64,000 nt of DNA from Bacillota bacterium (GTDB taxonomy: Bacteria; Bacillota; Clostridia; Peptostreptococcales; Acidaminobacteraceae). Numbering within the stretch: position 1 is the first letter of the stretch; each line of letters opens with the position of its first letter. The translations under genes were made by a program, and so were the position numbers. Under the pieces are notes generated by a model. It searched no databases, was not told the DNA's origin, and saw nothing but the letters and a program-made list of their open reading frames with translations. The stretch is taken from positions 49,205 to 113,204 of the forward strand of contig JAIUOA010000009.1 of NCBI GenBank assembly GCA_020161295.1, given 5' to 3'. This document shows positions 25,562 to 35,410 of the stretch, one piece after another.

Positions 25562-27031
25562 TTACGCTTGTACTTCTTTAAAATACTGCTTTAAATGCCC
25601 ATACAGCGCTTTAAAATGCGCATGCTTCTTTTGGTAGTGACGATGCTTTTCTATGTCAGGTTCCACTGCATCCTCTGTTTTAATGATGCGCTGAGTGGCT
25701 TCCTCAACTGAACCATATGCGCCATCACCCACCGCTGCTAGGATGGCTGCACCCAGTGCGCCCCCTTGGTTGGTGTTGATGCCGACGATGCGGTGTCCGA
25801 ACACATCCGCGAGAATTTGACGCCATTTAATGCTCTTCGCACCACCACCGATGACGCGAATCTCTTCTGTAGGAACCCCGATATCCGAGAGGATGTCAAG
25901 CGAATCCTTTAGTCCGAAGGCCACGCCTTCTAATAATGCTTTCGTTAGGTCCTTACGGTGACTGTTCATATCCATGCCGATAAAGGTCCCTCTCGCATCT
26001 GGATCAGCATACGGTGTCCGTTCCCCCATCAAATAGGGTAAAAACTGAACCTCCGTGATACGCTCGTCCACTTCGTTTAAAAGGGGTTCGATATCGCCCA
26101 TGGCGATTTGATCTGACCACCATTTGAGACTGTTAGCGGCAGACAGCATCACGCCCATGCTATGGTATTTACCATTTGCATGACAGAAAGCATGAAGCCT
26201 GTTCTCGGCATCGACCTTATACTGGTCATGCGCAGCAAAGACCACCCCAGAAGTCCCTAAGGTTACAGAAATCACCCCTTCAGAAACGGTACCTGTTCCA
26301 ATGGCACCCGCAGCCTGATCACCTGCACCACTGGTAATCAGTACATCACCAGGAATGCCCAGGATATCGAGAATTTCTCTTTTCACAGAACCCGTGACGT
26401 CATAGGACTCGTAAAGCTTAGGTAGCTGGTCTTCTCTGATGCCGATATACGCCAAAATAGGCGCACTATAGCATTTGTTCGCCACATCTAACAGCAGCAT
26501 CCCAGATGCGTCAGAGTAGTCTGTGGCAAATTCACCTGACAGTTTATAGTTAATGTAATCCTTTGGAAGTAAAATCTTATCGATTCGATTAAAAATATCT
26601 GGGTGATTCTTTTTAAGCCAGAGAATTTTAGGGGCGGTAAATCCGGTAAGTGCTTTATTGCCCACTAAATCACTGAGTCCTTTAGGTGTGAAATGCGCTG
26701 TAAGCGCCTCGCATTCTTCTCCAGTCCTTTGGTCACACCAAATGATGGCTGGTGTTAACACATCGCCACTTTTATCCAGTGCAACCATGCCGTGCATCTG
26801 ACCGCTAAAGCTCAGGGCTTTGATCTGTTTTTTTGTTTCCGGGTTTCTTTCAGCGAGCAACACAAGCGCATCCATGGTGCCCTTCCACCAGTCTTCAGGC
26901 TGCTGTTCAGCCCAATTGGTGTGGGGGTAATAGACGGGATATTCCTGTGTCACTTCATCTATGATGGTACCATCTGTGGCCATCATTAGCACTTTTACAG
27001 ATGATGTTCCTAAATCAATTCCTAAATACAT
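25562..27031 (-). CDS. xylB: Xylulokinase
   Basis: Phosphorylates D-xylulose to xylulose 5-phosphate. A FGGY-family kinase of 489 residues: the N-terminal ATPase motif is MYLGIDLGTSSVKVLMM, then MHGMVALDKSG, the catalytic Asp in ITSGAGDQAAGAIG, and the C-terminal nucleotide motif RVIGGGAKSIKWRQ. The motifs match xylulokinase (GAGDQAAGAIG, GTSGVVFA) better than glycerol or ribulose kinases. Third gene of the xylA-ROK-xylB unit, 23 bp after the ROK regulator. Confidence 0.95.
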   Translation of the reverse strand: MYLGIDLGTSSVKVLMMATDGTIIDEVTQEYPVYYPHTNWAEQQPEDWWKGTMDALVLLAERNPETKKQIKALSFSGQMHGMVALDKSGDVLTPAIIWCDQRTGEECEALTAHFTPKGLSDLVGNKALTGFTAPKILWLKKNHPDIFNRIDKILLPKDYINYKLSGEFATDYSDASGMLLLDVANKCYSAPILAYIGIREDQLPKLYESYDVTGSVKREILDILGIPGDVLITSGAGDQAAGAIGTGTVSEGVISVTLGTSGVVFAAHDQYKVDAENRLHAFCHANGKYHSMGVMLSAANSLKWWSDQIAMGDIEPLLNEVDERITEVQFLPYLMGERTPYADPDARGTFIGMDMNSHRKDLTKALLEGVAFGLKDSLDILSDIGVPTEEIRVIGGGAKSIKWRQILADVFGHRIVGINTNQGGALGAAILAAVGDGAYGSVEEATQRIIKTEDAVEPDIEKHRHYQKKHAHFKALYGHLKQYFKEVQA

Positions 27032-27054
27032 AGGGACTCCTTTTAAGTTGATGC

Positions 27055-28176
27055 TTAAAAACCAAACATGGCCTTGAAAGGCAGTAGACTACTCCCCAGA
27101 ACAGCACTGAGGGGTGCAATTTCAGAGAAAATAAGTCGATGCTCCTTCGATTCCTCTGACGAAAGGATCGATTTTAAAAAGACGGCCATTTCACCGCCGA
27201 TAATAATCACTTCAGGATCCAGTCCCAAAAGGATGTTTTCGATTCCGATGGCCAAATGGGCGATGTATCGATTCAAAAGTTCGATGGCTATATGGTCATT
27301 TTGCGCATATGCGTCGAAAAATTCAGTAAGCGTCGATATGGCGTGTGCGGCGTTTTCATTGTACCCCTGGATTAACGCACGTTCGGAAGAAAATAACTCC
27401 CAGCAACCGGTTCTGCCACAGCTACACACCTTCGGCCCATCAGAAACACGCATATGTCCGAACTCACCTGCACTATTCGTGAAGCCTTTGGTAACCTCGC
27501 CATTTGAGATGATGCCGCATCCCACACCGTCAGTGATGGAGACATAAACGGCATTCTTAATGGGCTTCACCGTGCCGAGGATAACCTCTGCAAAAGCGGC
27601 GAGATTCGCTTCATTTCCAGTAAAAACCTCGATGCCACAGTCAGCCTCAAAGCCTTCAAAGGAAAAATTCGACACGTGTAGATTAGGAGAGTTGAGCAAA
27701 AGCTTCTGACCATCATCCACACTTCCAGGGAGTGCGAGCCCGATGCCCAGGCAATCCTGTTTCTCGATTTCGTGATTTTCGAGCAATCGGTCTATTTGTG
27801 TTTCGACAACCTTAAGGGCCTGTGGAAGTGTCATTCCTTCGATGGAAAACTTCACCATTTCCATGATCTCAGAGACGAGATTGGTCATGATGAGCGTCAC
27901 CATGCGCGGCGTCACTTCTACACCGAAGCTGACACGTGCATTTTTATTGAACTTGAAGACGACGGGTTTGCGTCCGCCAGTGCTTTCAGCAATTCCCGTC
28001 TCTTCGATTAAGCCTTCCTCTATTAGCTGTCTGGTATTGGTGGTGACTGTGGTAATACTAAGCCCCAGTCCCTCTGCCAAATCCTTCTTTTGTATAATTT
28101 CATGATCCCTAAATACCTTCAGAATGCGGGCGCGGTTGATACGCTTGATCGTGCTTTGATCCATAGGATTTTTCAT
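27055..28176 (-). CDS. ROK family repressor (XylR-type)
   Basis: A 373-residue regulator: an N-terminal winged helix (LAEGLGLSITTVTTNTRQLI, about 29-48) is joined to a ROK sugar-binding domain. The ROK zinc motif is complete (CSCGRTGCWE), and AVYVSITDGVGCGII is the phosphate-type motif. XylR of this type represses xylose genes until xylose binds. It sits between xylA and xylB, so it is part of the operon it probably controls. The ATG has GAGGTGAT 5 nt upstream. Confidence 0.88.
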   Translation of the reverse strand: MKNPMDQSTIKRINRARILKVFRDHEIIQKKDLAEGLGLSITTVTTNTRQLIEEGLIEETGIAESTGGRKPVVFKFNKNARVSFGVEVTPRMVTLIMTNLVSEIMEMVKFSIEGMTLPQALKVVETQIDRLLENHEIEKQDCLGIGLALPGSVDDGQKLLLNSPNLHVSNFSFEGFEADCGIEVFTGNEANLAAFAEVILGTVKPIKNAVYVSITDGVGCGIISNGEVTKGFTNSAGEFGHMRVSDGPKVCSCGRTGCWELFSSERALIQGYNENAAHAISTLTEFFDAYAQNDHIAIELLNRYIAHLAIGIENILLGLDPEVIIIGGEMAVFLKSILSSEESKEHRLIFSEIAPLSAVLGSSLLPFKAMFGF

Positions 28177-28215
28177 ATGATCACCTCACTCCTAGTATAA
28201 GGGATTTCAAAAATC

Positions 28216-29526
28216 TTATCTATAAATATACTGATTGAGTATCGATTCAAGCATTTCCTGACGGCCAGAAGTATTGGTGATCTCCTTAAGTCCAAGTGCA
28301 TACGCTTCAAGCTCTTCAAAGCCCACTTCACCTTTAACGATTTTCTCGCCGATTCCCGAGCGATAGCTCGCATATCGGTCTGCGACAAATGACTCAAATA
28401 CGCCTTCTGAAAGAATTTGATCCGCGATGAGAAGCCCTTTTGCATAGGTATCCATCCCTGCGATGTACGCATAAACCAAATCATCCAGCTCAAACGAGCC
28501 TCTTCTCACCTTTGCATCGAAGTTGAGTCCGCCTGGTGCAAGGCCGCCATTTTTGAGGACTTCAATCATGGCTAATGTGGCATCGTAGATGTTCGTAGGG
28601 AACTGATCCGTATCCCATCCGAGCAGTGGATCGCCTTGGTTGGCATCGATAGAACCCAGCATGCCGTTGATACGTGATACGTTGAGCTCATGCTCAAAGG
28701 TATGTGCCGCTAACGTCGCGTGGTTTGCCTCGATGTTAAGCTTGAAATGTTTATCGAGCTTGTACTTGATCAGGAAGCTGATTACTGTCGCTGCATCGAA
28801 ATCGTATTGATGCTTGGTTGGCTCTTTTGGTTTTGGTTCAATAAGAAGCTGCCCACCAAATCCGATTTTTTCCTTATAATCCACTGCCATCTTTAAGAAA
28901 CGTGCAAGGTTATCGAGCTCAAGTGCCGTATCGGTATTAAGAAGTGTTTCGTAGCCTTCACGTCCACCCCAGAATACGTAGTTCTCACCACCGAGGCGGT
29001 GAGTGATTTCCATCGCTTTTTTCACTTGTGCTGCCGCAAATGCGAAGACGTCAGCATTTGGTGATGTGGATGCGCCGTGTACGAAGCGTTTATGTGTAAA
29101 GGCATTCGTCGTACCCCAGAGGCATTTGATGCCTGTTTCCTTCATTAATGACTCGATGTAAGCCACCATGATGTCCAGGTTCTCGTGCTTTTCTTTTAGT
29201 GAATCGCCTTCTGGTGCAATATCAAGGTCATGGAAACAGAAGTACTCGACACCTAATTTTGACATGAGCTCGAATCCAAGGTCTGCTCTAAGCTTTGATT
29301 TCTCGATTCCTGAGAGCTCGTTCCATGGTCTGTCCATGGTACTGCCACCAAATGGGTCAGAGCCTTCACCAGTGAGTGTATGCCAGTAGCTCATGGCAAA
29401 TCTCAGGTGTTCCTTCATGGGCTTACCAGCCACCACTTTATCTGCGTCATAATACTTAAATGCAAAAGGATTCGTCGATGAACTGCCTTCATACTTAATT
29501 TTTTCGATATTCTTAAAATATGCCAT
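28216..29526 (-). CDS. xylA: Xylose isomerase
   Basis: Converts D-xylose to D-xylulose. The 436-residue length marks a class II xylose isomerase. Catalytic and metal motifs are all present: [14 protein letters not shown] (catalytic His and Asp), [46 protein letters not shown] and [20 protein letters not shown]. First gene of the xylA-ROK-xylB unit, just downstream of the terminator that ends the sugar transporter operon. Confidence 0.97.
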   Translation of the reverse strand: MAYFKNIEKIKYEGSSSTNPFAFKYYDADKVVAGKPMKEHLRFAMSYWHTLTGEGSDPFGGSTMDRPWNELSGIEKSKLRADLGFELMSKLGVEYFCFHDLDIAPEGDSLKEKHENLDIMVAYIESLMKETGIKCLWGTTNAFTHKRFVHGASTSPNADVFAFAAAQVKKAMEITHRLGGENYVFWGGREGYETLLNTDTALELDNLARFLKMAVDYKEKIGFGGQLLIEPKPKEPTKHQYDFDAATVISFLIKYKLDKHFKLNIEANHATLAAHTFEHELNVSRINGMLGSIDANQGDPLLGWDTDQFPTNIYDATLAMIEVLKNGGLAPGGLNFDAKVRRGSFELDDLVYAYIAGMDTYAKGLLIADQILSEGVFESFVADRYASYRSGIGEKIVKGEVGFEELEAYALGLKEITNTSGRQEMLESILNQYIYR

Positions 29527-29538
29527 AAGTGCCTCCAG

Positions 29539-29559
29539 TTTTTAAAGTCGTTTTAAAAA
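29539..29559. promoter_or_regulatory. Inverted repeat before xylA, candidate XylR operator
   Basis: Perfect 8-bp arms TTTTTAAA/TTTAAAAA with a 5-nt centre, 13 bp before the xylA start. It is AT-rich and could arise by chance. Confidence 0.3.
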
Positions 29560-29570
29560 GTAGTTAAAAA

Positions 29571-29610
29571 ATTTTCTCAATAGGGCAGCGTCATCCACTA
29601 CCCTATTGAG
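29571..29610 (-). terminator. Terminator of the sugar ABC transporter operon
   Basis: 10-bp stem CTCAATAGGG/CCCTATTGAG with a 15-nt loop, followed on the minus strand by AAAATTTTTTAA. It separates the transporter from xylA. Confidence 0.75.
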
Positions 29611-29622
29611 TTACTCACATCA

Positions 29623-30462
29623 TTAACCTTTTACGCCACCCAGTGCAACCCCTTCGATAATGTATCTGGAGAGGAGGAAATAAGCGATGAAAATCGGCAG
29701 AACCGTTAGCGTCAGCCCGAGATAGACTGCCCCATATTCGGTCTTATAGATATCACCCCTGAGTAAGCTTACCATGATCGGCATGGTGTACTTATCATTA
29801 TTGGTCAGAAGGACCAGTGGTAAGAATAAGCTGTTCCAGCTGGAAACAAACGAGAAGATCGCTTGTGTGGCCATGGCTGGCTTCATAATCGGGAGGATAA
29901 TCTTATTGAAGGTGTAGAATTCGCTTGCACCATCGATACGCGCTGCTTCCACGAGCTCAAGAGGTAAAGAAGCCATCATGAACTGGCGCATGAAGAACAC
30001 GGCTGTCGGTGCAGCGATAGTGGGTAAAATCAACGCCATAAAGTTGTTGGTCATCCCGATTTTATACATGAACTGATAGAAACCGATGACTGAAACCTGC
30101 GCTGGAATCATCATTACCGCTAAAATCAGTGTGAAGAATGGCTTTCTCATTTTCCAGTTATACGCGAAAATCGCATAAGCGGTCAGCGCTGAGAAATAGA
30201 CGGTACAGAGGGTTGAAGCCACCGACACGATCATGGAGTTGGTTAATCCTTTGAGCGGATCGAATGTTTTACCCAGCAGTATTTTTAGGTTGTCGAACAA
30301 ATGTGATGATGGTACTAAAGAAAGGGCCTCTTGCTGGATTTGGAAAGTGTCACGCGTGGCATTGACAAACATGATCCAAAACGGCAAAACACTGAGAATC
30401 GCCAATATCAGGCAAACTGTGTAGGCGGTTACTTTAAATAGAAGGCTTCTATTCTTTTTCAT
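29623..30462 (-). CDS. Sugar ABC transporter permease, MalG type
   Basis: Inner membrane subunit of a CUT1-family sugar importer: 279 residues, six helices. The EAA loop that docks the ATPase is visible as ELVEAARIDGASEFYTFNKI ...LPIMKPA. It ends with the typical RYIIEGVALGGVKG. Its start abuts the stop of the MalF-type partner (no gap), so translation is coupled. It forms the heterodimer with that partner and needs an ATPase from elsewhere, probably MsmK. Confidence 0.93.
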   Translation of the reverse strand: MKKNRSLLFKVTAYTVCLILAILSVLPFWIMFVNATRDTFQIQQEALSLVPSSHLFDNLKILLGKTFDPLKGLTNSMIVSVASTLCTVYFSALTAYAIFAYNWKMRKPFFTLILAVMMIPAQVSVIGFYQFMYKIGMTNNFMALILPTIAAPTAVFFMRQFMMASLPLELVEAARIDGASEFYTFNKIILPIMKPAMATQAIFSFVSSWNSLFLPLVLLTNNDKYTMPIMVSLLRGDIYKTEYGAVYLGLTLTVLPIFIAYFLLSRYIIEGVALGGVKG

Positions 30463-31440
30463 CTAGATTACCCCCTGAGCTTTATTTGCCAATTTTCGTG
30501 CTTTTTCAGCGGCCTTCGCTTCTTTTCTGATTTGAATTTCGCTTTTGTCACGCATGAGGAAGAATAATGCTGCCGAGAAAACGGCGATGATGACGAACAT
30601 GATCATACTTGCAGCAGCTGCTCGATTATAGAGGTAGCTACCACTAAAGGCTTGGTTATATATGAAAACGCTCGTGGTCAGTGTTGAATTGTCAGGGCCG
30701 CCTTGCATGAACAGCTGTGGAATATCAAACATGTTAAGTCCACCGATCATACTGGTGATTAAGACGTACAGTAAAATCGTTTTGATGTTCGGTAAGGTGA
30801 TGTAGAAAAAGGTTTGAATGCCATTTGTCCCATCGATTTCAGCGGCTTCGAAAATTTCTGGATTAATTCCAAGCACACCTGACGTTAAGATCAGCATGGT
30901 ATAACCATACCACATCCAAAACTGTATAAAGGCGACAATCCCCCTCGCGCTCATTTTGCTGACTAAGAAATAGATCGGTTCATCAACGATTCCCAGCTTT
31001 AACAGTAAACTGTTGACAGGACCTACAGGATAACTAAAGAGTGCGTAAAATAAAATGGCGATACTGGCTGCTGTGATGATATTCGGTAGATAGAACAGGA
31101 CTTTGAAAAAGCCTTTGCCTCTCAATTTATTGCGTCTCGATGTAAACCAAGCGGTCAACAGGAGCGCCATGAGAATCTGTGGAATAAAGTTCATGGTCCA
31201 GATCATAAATGTGTTGACGAGTGCTTGTCTAAAGGATTTGTTATTTAATATAAGCTCAAAGTTCTTAAATGGTTCATCGAGGAACTGCCAAGATGTCGCT
31301 GCTAGACCCTTATAATCCGTAAATCCCAGAACTGCCGTATAAAGAATCGGATAGAGTGAGAAGATTAAAAAGGCGAGGATAAAAGGCAAGCTAAAAATGT
31401 AACCATACTTTGCGTAACTGATGTTCTTCCGACGTTTCAA
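30463..31440 (-). CDS. Sugar ABC transporter permease, MalF type
   Basis: A CUT1 permease of 325 residues with six helices, starting after a basic N-terminus (MKRRKNISYAKYGY). The EAA motif reads EIFEAAEIDGTNGIQTFFYI. The C-terminal tail is unusually long and basic (EIQIRKEAKAAEKARKLANK). It follows the solute-binding protein gene after a gap with a stem-loop, which usually keeps binding protein levels above those of the permeases. Confidence 0.92.
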   Translation of the reverse strand: MKRRKNISYAKYGYIFSLPFILAFLIFSLYPILYTAVLGFTDYKGLAATSWQFLDEPFKNFELILNNKSFRQALVNTFMIWTMNFIPQILMALLLTAWFTSRRNKLRGKGFFKVLFYLPNIITAASIAILFYALFSYPVGPVNSLLLKLGIVDEPIYFLVSKMSARGIVAFIQFWMWYGYTMLILTSGVLGINPEIFEAAEIDGTNGIQTFFYITLPNIKTILLYVLITSMIGGLNMFDIPQLFMQGGPDNSTLTTSVFIYNQAFSGSYLYNRAAAASMIMFVIIAVFSAALFFLMRDKSEIQIRKEAKAAEKARKLANKAQGVI

Positions 31441-31463
31441 CTTTTACTCACCTCCAAAATAAT

Positions 31464-31498
31464 GGGATAGGAAAGAAGGTTTTTATCTATCCTATCCC
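31464..31498 (-). other. Intercistronic stem-loop between binding protein and permease genes
   Basis: 9-bp stem GGGATAGGA/TCCTATCCC. No U-run follows on the minus strand (CATTATTTTGG), so it is probably an mRNA-stabilising or partial-termination element. Confidence 0.55.
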
Positions 31499-31514
31499 AA
31501 ACCACTTGTTAAAA

Positions 31515-32894
31515 TTATTCTACAGTGACATCGAGGTTGTCAGCAACCATTTGTTTAAAGTCTTCAAGAGCTGCTTCACGTGATTTTTCACCTGCAGTAT
31601 AAGCTCTTACTTGGTCACGCCAGAAACGGTTGATGGTTTCATCGTATTGTGTCAAGTTTTTACCATTAGCAAATTGGTTAGCTGGAATAAAGACGTCAAA
31701 CATGTTTTGGCCCGCTAAGAATTCAAGCTCGCCATTAGAGATACTCATAACTTTACCAGAAGCAACTGCATCTTTAGTGCCGCCTGGGCCGTTAAGTGTA
31801 CCATTTGCCCACATATACTGTAAGCCTTGCTCAGAAGTATCAAGTGTGATCCACTCGATGATTTGGCCTACTGCTTCTTTCTTTTCAGAAGATGCAGAAC
31901 CTAATACCCAAGTACCGCCCCAGAAGAAGCCTACTGGTGGCTCACAAACTGCCCAATCACCAAAAGTGTCGCCAGCGTTGTTCGCGATAACGTAGTTGAT
32001 CATCCAAGCTGGTCCGAAGTATCCGAGGATTTTCTTAGCGCCAGCATCTTTCATGTCAGCAAACCAAGCATCTTGCCAGTCTTGTGTATCGTTATGGTAA
32101 CCGTTGTCTTTAAGTTTTTTAGAAAGGTCTAAGAATGCTTCACGCTTAGGGTCGATAACGAGCTTGCCATCTACTACCCAAGGTTGATCTGAGCTGTTTT
32201 CAACTGCATGCCATGGGTCACCATCGCCAGAAACGATACCGTAGCCTTTAGCTTTGAGTTCTTCAGCTGCTTTAAAGAATTGATCCCAGCCTGGTCCGAT
32301 TTTTTTGCTGATTTCTGCTGGATCATCTGTTCCCCAAGTGTCTTTAGCGATTGAACGACGGTAAATGAACGCACCGCCAGTTGCTTGGTAGCCTAAGCCA
32401 ACCACTTCGCCATTAGGGTTAGTACCGATATCGATGGTGTACTGTGCGATATCCGCGTCAGCGATTTTCGCATCTACATCGATTCCTAAATCTTTGTAAG
32501 TTGCAGCGAATTGTGACGCATCGCCTTGAGTATACTTAAGGATAAATGCTGCCTCAGCTGCGAAAAGGTCAGGTGCATCTGCGCCGCCAGAAGCTAAAGC
32601 TTGGTCGAGTGCAGGTTGGTAAGCACCATCAGTTGTAGCGATAATCGTCGTTTTGATTTCGTATTTTGCTGCGAATTCAGGGTTTAATTCTAAGTACTTT
32701 TCTACCATTTTTGGTACTTCATCAGTAAATGACCATACATTAAGCACTTCTTTTTCAGTAGAGCCTGCACTAGCAGTTGTTTCTGCTGCAGCTGCAGTCG
32801 TTTCAGCTGGTGCAGTTGAATCTGTGTTTGATCCACATGCTACTAAGCTAAACATCATCATTGCGATGAGTAATAAACTTATTAGTTTTCTCAT
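31515..32894 (-). CDS. Sugar ABC transporter solute-binding lipoprotein
   Basis: A 459-residue extracellular binding protein. The signal peptide ends with lipobox LVAC (Cys20), followed by a low-complexity Ala/Thr/Glu linker before the folded domain (about 50 onward, EVLNVWSFTDEVPKMVEKYL). This is the CUT1 family-1 solute-binding fold. The cluster (xylose isomerase, GH3 beta-xylosidase, mutarotase) points to xylo-oligosaccharides or a related oligosaccharide. First gene of the transporter operon. Confidence 0.92.
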   Translation of the reverse strand: MRKLISLLLIAMMMFSLVACGSNTDSTAPAETTAAAAETTASAGSTEKEVLNVWSFTDEVPKMVEKYLELNPEFAAKYEIKTTIIATTDGAYQPALDQALASGGADAPDLFAAEAAFILKYTQGDASQFAATYKDLGIDVDAKIADADIAQYTIDIGTNPNGEVVGLGYQATGGAFIYRRSIAKDTWGTDDPAEISKKIGPGWDQFFKAAEELKAKGYGIVSGDGDPWHAVENSSDQPWVVDGKLVIDPKREAFLDLSKKLKDNGYHNDTQDWQDAWFADMKDAGAKKILGYFGPAWMINYVIANNAGDTFGDWAVCEPPVGFFWGGTWVLGSASSEKKEAVGQIIEWITLDTSEQGLQYMWANGTLNGPGGTKDAVASGKVMSISNGELEFLAGQNMFDVFIPANQFANGKNLTQYDETINRFWRDQVRAYTAGEKSREAALEDFKQMVADNLDVTVE

Positions 32895-33047
32895 TGTCTT
32901 CCCCCTAACATATTCTTGAGTAACATACTTGAATAAAGTTTATGTGAACTTATTCTACTAAAGATACGAACGACTCTCAATCCTGCAGCTGCTCAATCAT
33001 AAGAAATCTTCATTCATATGGTTACTAGAGTAAGTTTTCACCGAAAA

Positions 33048-35138
33048 TTAAATCGTCACGTGAATCAGCTTGCAACTTACCCCCGCAAGCTTGGTGCTTA
33101 GTGCATCTGGCTGACTGACACCGGCATACACCGTGAAGTGATGGCTATCGATAAAACGTCTTCCCTGATCATCCACGACTTCGAAGGCTGATGGTTCAAG
33201 CTTGAATTCCATTAGCTTTTCTTCGCCGACCTTAAGATGCATGCGCTTAAACCCGCAGAGCTTATGGTTTAAAACCGCCCATTTTGATTCTTCATCCTTG
33301 ATATATAACTGGATGACTTCATCCGTATCCATGGTGCCAATGTTTTTAGCGCGTACCAGAATCGTTTTTAAAGTCGAATCATAAAGCATCTCAGTGATTT
33401 CTACTTTAGAATACGTGAGACCATAACCAAAAGGATAAAGGACATTATTCTCAGCAAATCGATAGGTACGGTTTTTCATGCTATAATCTTCAAAGCTTGG
33501 AAGCGCTTCAGCACTCTCATAGAACGTGACCGGTAGCTTACCTGAAGGCGATACTTTTCCGAAGAGGATGTTAGCCAGAGCTCTACCGCCTAACTGACCC
33601 GGATACCACGCATGGATGATGGCATCTGCGTTTTCACCCTTAGGATTAATGGCGCTTCCTGCAGCCACGACGATAATCGTCGGTTTATTTAATGAAAGGA
33701 CTTTCTCTACCAAAACTTGCTGTACCTTCGGTAAGAACAAATCCATTTTATCGCCCGCTGCAAATGCATTTCCCGTATCGCCCTCTTCGCCCTCGATGGT
33801 GGCATCGAGTCCTACACAGAGAACAATCACATCTGAGTGCTCTGCAACAGTCATCGCTTCTGCATAGCCATCGCCAGGTTCACCTAGTGGTTGAAGAGAT
33901 GGTTTAAAAAGATGGGATCCCTCAGCGAAATAAATACGACCATTAAAGGCTTCTCTAATTCCTGAAAGGAAAGTCACATGTTCATCGACTGTACCGAAGT
34001 AATTTCCTCTTAAAGCATCGATACTATCGGCATTTGGACCGATGACACCGATCGAACTCAATTTCGATGGATCTAGTGGTAATAGCCCATTATTCTTAAG
34101 GAGGACCATGGCGTTTTCAGAACATTTGAGCGAAAGGTCCTTATGGGCTTTTGAGCTCACCACATCATATGGGATTTTATCAAACGCGCATGCTTCATCG
34201 AACATTCCGAGTTTAATACGAGTGGTCATTAATCGGGTCGCCGATTCTGTGGCTTTATCCACTGGCGCTAATCCATCCTCAATCGCTTCTAGTAGGCAAT
34301 AGTAGCTATCCCCACAGTTGCAATCTACGCCATTTGATAAAGCCATGGCCGCTGACTCCTCAGCTGTATTCGTCACCATGTGACGCGTATGGAAATCTCT
34401 CACTGCCCAGCAATCGGAAACGAAGTGACCTTCGAAGCCCCATTTGTTTAACGTATTCATCAAGAAAGGGCTGGCACATGCAGGCTCACCATTTAAGCGG
34501 TTGTATGCACCCATGACGCTTTCAACCTTTGCTTCTTTAACTAACGCTTCAAACGCTGGTAAGTAGGTTTCATTTAAATCTTTAGGATTTACCTGAGCAT
34601 CAAACTCGTGACGAATGCCTTCTGGACCACTGTGACAAGCAAAGTGTTTGGCACAAGCTGCTGTTTTAAGAATTGGGCCTTCGCCTTGGAGTCCCTTTAC
34701 GAAAGCCGTTCCCAGCTTAGCCGTTAGGTAGGGACATTCACCATAGGTTTCTTGCCCTCTTCCCCATCTAGGATCACGAAAGATGTTGATATTCGGCGAC
34801 CACATGGTAAGCCCTTTATAAATACCCACGTCTCCGTGTTTTTTACTCTGGTTGTATTTAGCACGCGCTTCTGTGGCACATACATCGGCCACTTCTTGCA
34901 TCAGATCTTGATCGAACATGGCCGCTAGACCGATGGCCTGTGGAAACATGGTAGCGGTTCCCGCTCTGGCAATGCCGTGTAGGGTTTCGTTCCACCAATT
35001 ATATGCAGGGATGCCCAGTCGATCGATCGCTGCCGCATCGTAATTGAGTTGACTGACTTTTTCAGCAGTGGTCATCTTAGAAACCAAATCCGCCGCTCTT
35101 TCCTTCGGACTTAGCTTTTGATTTTTAAACTTATCCAT
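33048..35138 (-). CDS. Glycoside hydrolase family 3, probable beta-xylosidase
   Basis: A 696-residue cytoplasmic enzyme (no signal peptide). The GH3 N-terminal barrel carries KHFACHSGPEGIRHEFD, MGAYNRLNGEPACAS and the nucleophile Asp in HFVSDCWAVRDFH. The second domain (IGPNADSIDALRGNYFG, VLCVGLDATIEGEEGDTG) and a partial fibronectin-III-like C-terminus (NIGTMDTDEVIQLYI) follow. The NWWNETLHGIARAG and EGIRHEFDAQV phrases are typical of the beta-xylosidase/arabinosidase branch. It would release xylose from imported oligosaccharides. It is divergent from galM across a region with two LacI-type operators. Confidence 0.9.
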   Translation of the reverse strand: MDKFKNQKLSPKERAADLVSKMTTAEKVSQLNYDAAAIDRLGIPAYNWWNETLHGIARAGTATMFPQAIGLAAMFDQDLMQEVADVCATEARAKYNQSKKHGDVGIYKGLTMWSPNINIFRDPRWGRGQETYGECPYLTAKLGTAFVKGLQGEGPILKTAACAKHFACHSGPEGIRHEFDAQVNPKDLNETYLPAFEALVKEAKVESVMGAYNRLNGEPACASPFLMNTLNKWGFEGHFVSDCWAVRDFHTRHMVTNTAEESAAMALSNGVDCNCGDSYYCLLEAIEDGLAPVDKATESATRLMTTRIKLGMFDEACAFDKIPYDVVSSKAHKDLSLKCSENAMVLLKNNGLLPLDPSKLSSIGVIGPNADSIDALRGNYFGTVDEHVTFLSGIREAFNGRIYFAEGSHLFKPSLQPLGEPGDGYAEAMTVAEHSDVIVLCVGLDATIEGEEGDTGNAFAAGDKMDLFLPKVQQVLVEKVLSLNKPTIIVVAAGSAINPKGENADAIIHAWYPGQLGGRALANILFGKVSPSGKLPVTFYESAEALPSFEDYSMKNRTYRFAENNVLYPFGYGLTYSKVEITEMLYDSTLKTILVRAKNIGTMDTDEVIQLYIKDEESKWAVLNHKLCGFKRMHLKVGEEKLMEFKLEPSAFEVVDDQGRRFIDSHHFTVYAGVSQPDALSTKLAGVSCKLIHVTI

Positions 35139-35228
35139 CCGTCTTCCTCTCGTGTTTATAATGTCACAATTCCCAAATCTCGATGTTTCAATTCTTGAAC
35201 ACGACTAGAAAATGTGTTATACTCGTTT

Positions 35229-35243
35229 TCGAAACCGTTTTAG
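35229..35243. promoter_or_regulatory. LacI-type operator, imperfect copy
   Basis: TCGAAACCGTTTTAG, one half intact and one degenerate, in the shared region between the GH3 gene and galM. Confidence 0.5.
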
Positions 35244-35258
35244 TTTATTTCCTTTAAA

Positions 35259-35291
35259 AAATCAAACGAATTGTTCTTAATCGTTTGATTT
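35259..35291. repeat. Inverted repeat in the GH3-galM intergenic region
   Basis: Perfect 11-bp arms AAATCAAACGA and its complement with an 11-nt loop, lying between the two LacI-type sites. It could be an extra operator or a 5' mRNA hairpin for one of the divergent transcripts. No gene ends here, so it is not a terminator. Confidence 0.45.
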
Positions 35292-35306
35292 AAAAGGTTT
35301 CGTAAA

Positions 35307-35324
35307 ATCGAAATCGTTTTCGAT
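35307..35324. promoter_or_regulatory. LacI-type operator before galM
   Basis: Perfect palindrome ATCGAAA-TCGT-TTTCGAT. It shares the TCGAAA-N4-TTTCGA core with the operator before the lacI-type gene. Confidence 0.7.
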
Positions 35325-35410
35325 AATCTGATTATACTTAAATTTTTTTAATAGGTCAATACAAAAATTTGAGATTATGTACAGATTTTTATATTTAAAA
35401 AGGGGGACTT

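Noticed and set aside
32931..32957. Imperfect palindrome before the sugar-binding protein gene (GAATAAAGTT...AACTTATTC)
   Set aside because: One-base bulge, AT-rich, and unlike the LacI or ROK candidate sites elsewhere; not enough to call an operator.
35259..35291. 11-bp inverted repeat as a terminator
   Set aside because: It lies between two divergent genes, so no transcript ends there; kept only as a repeat of unknown role.
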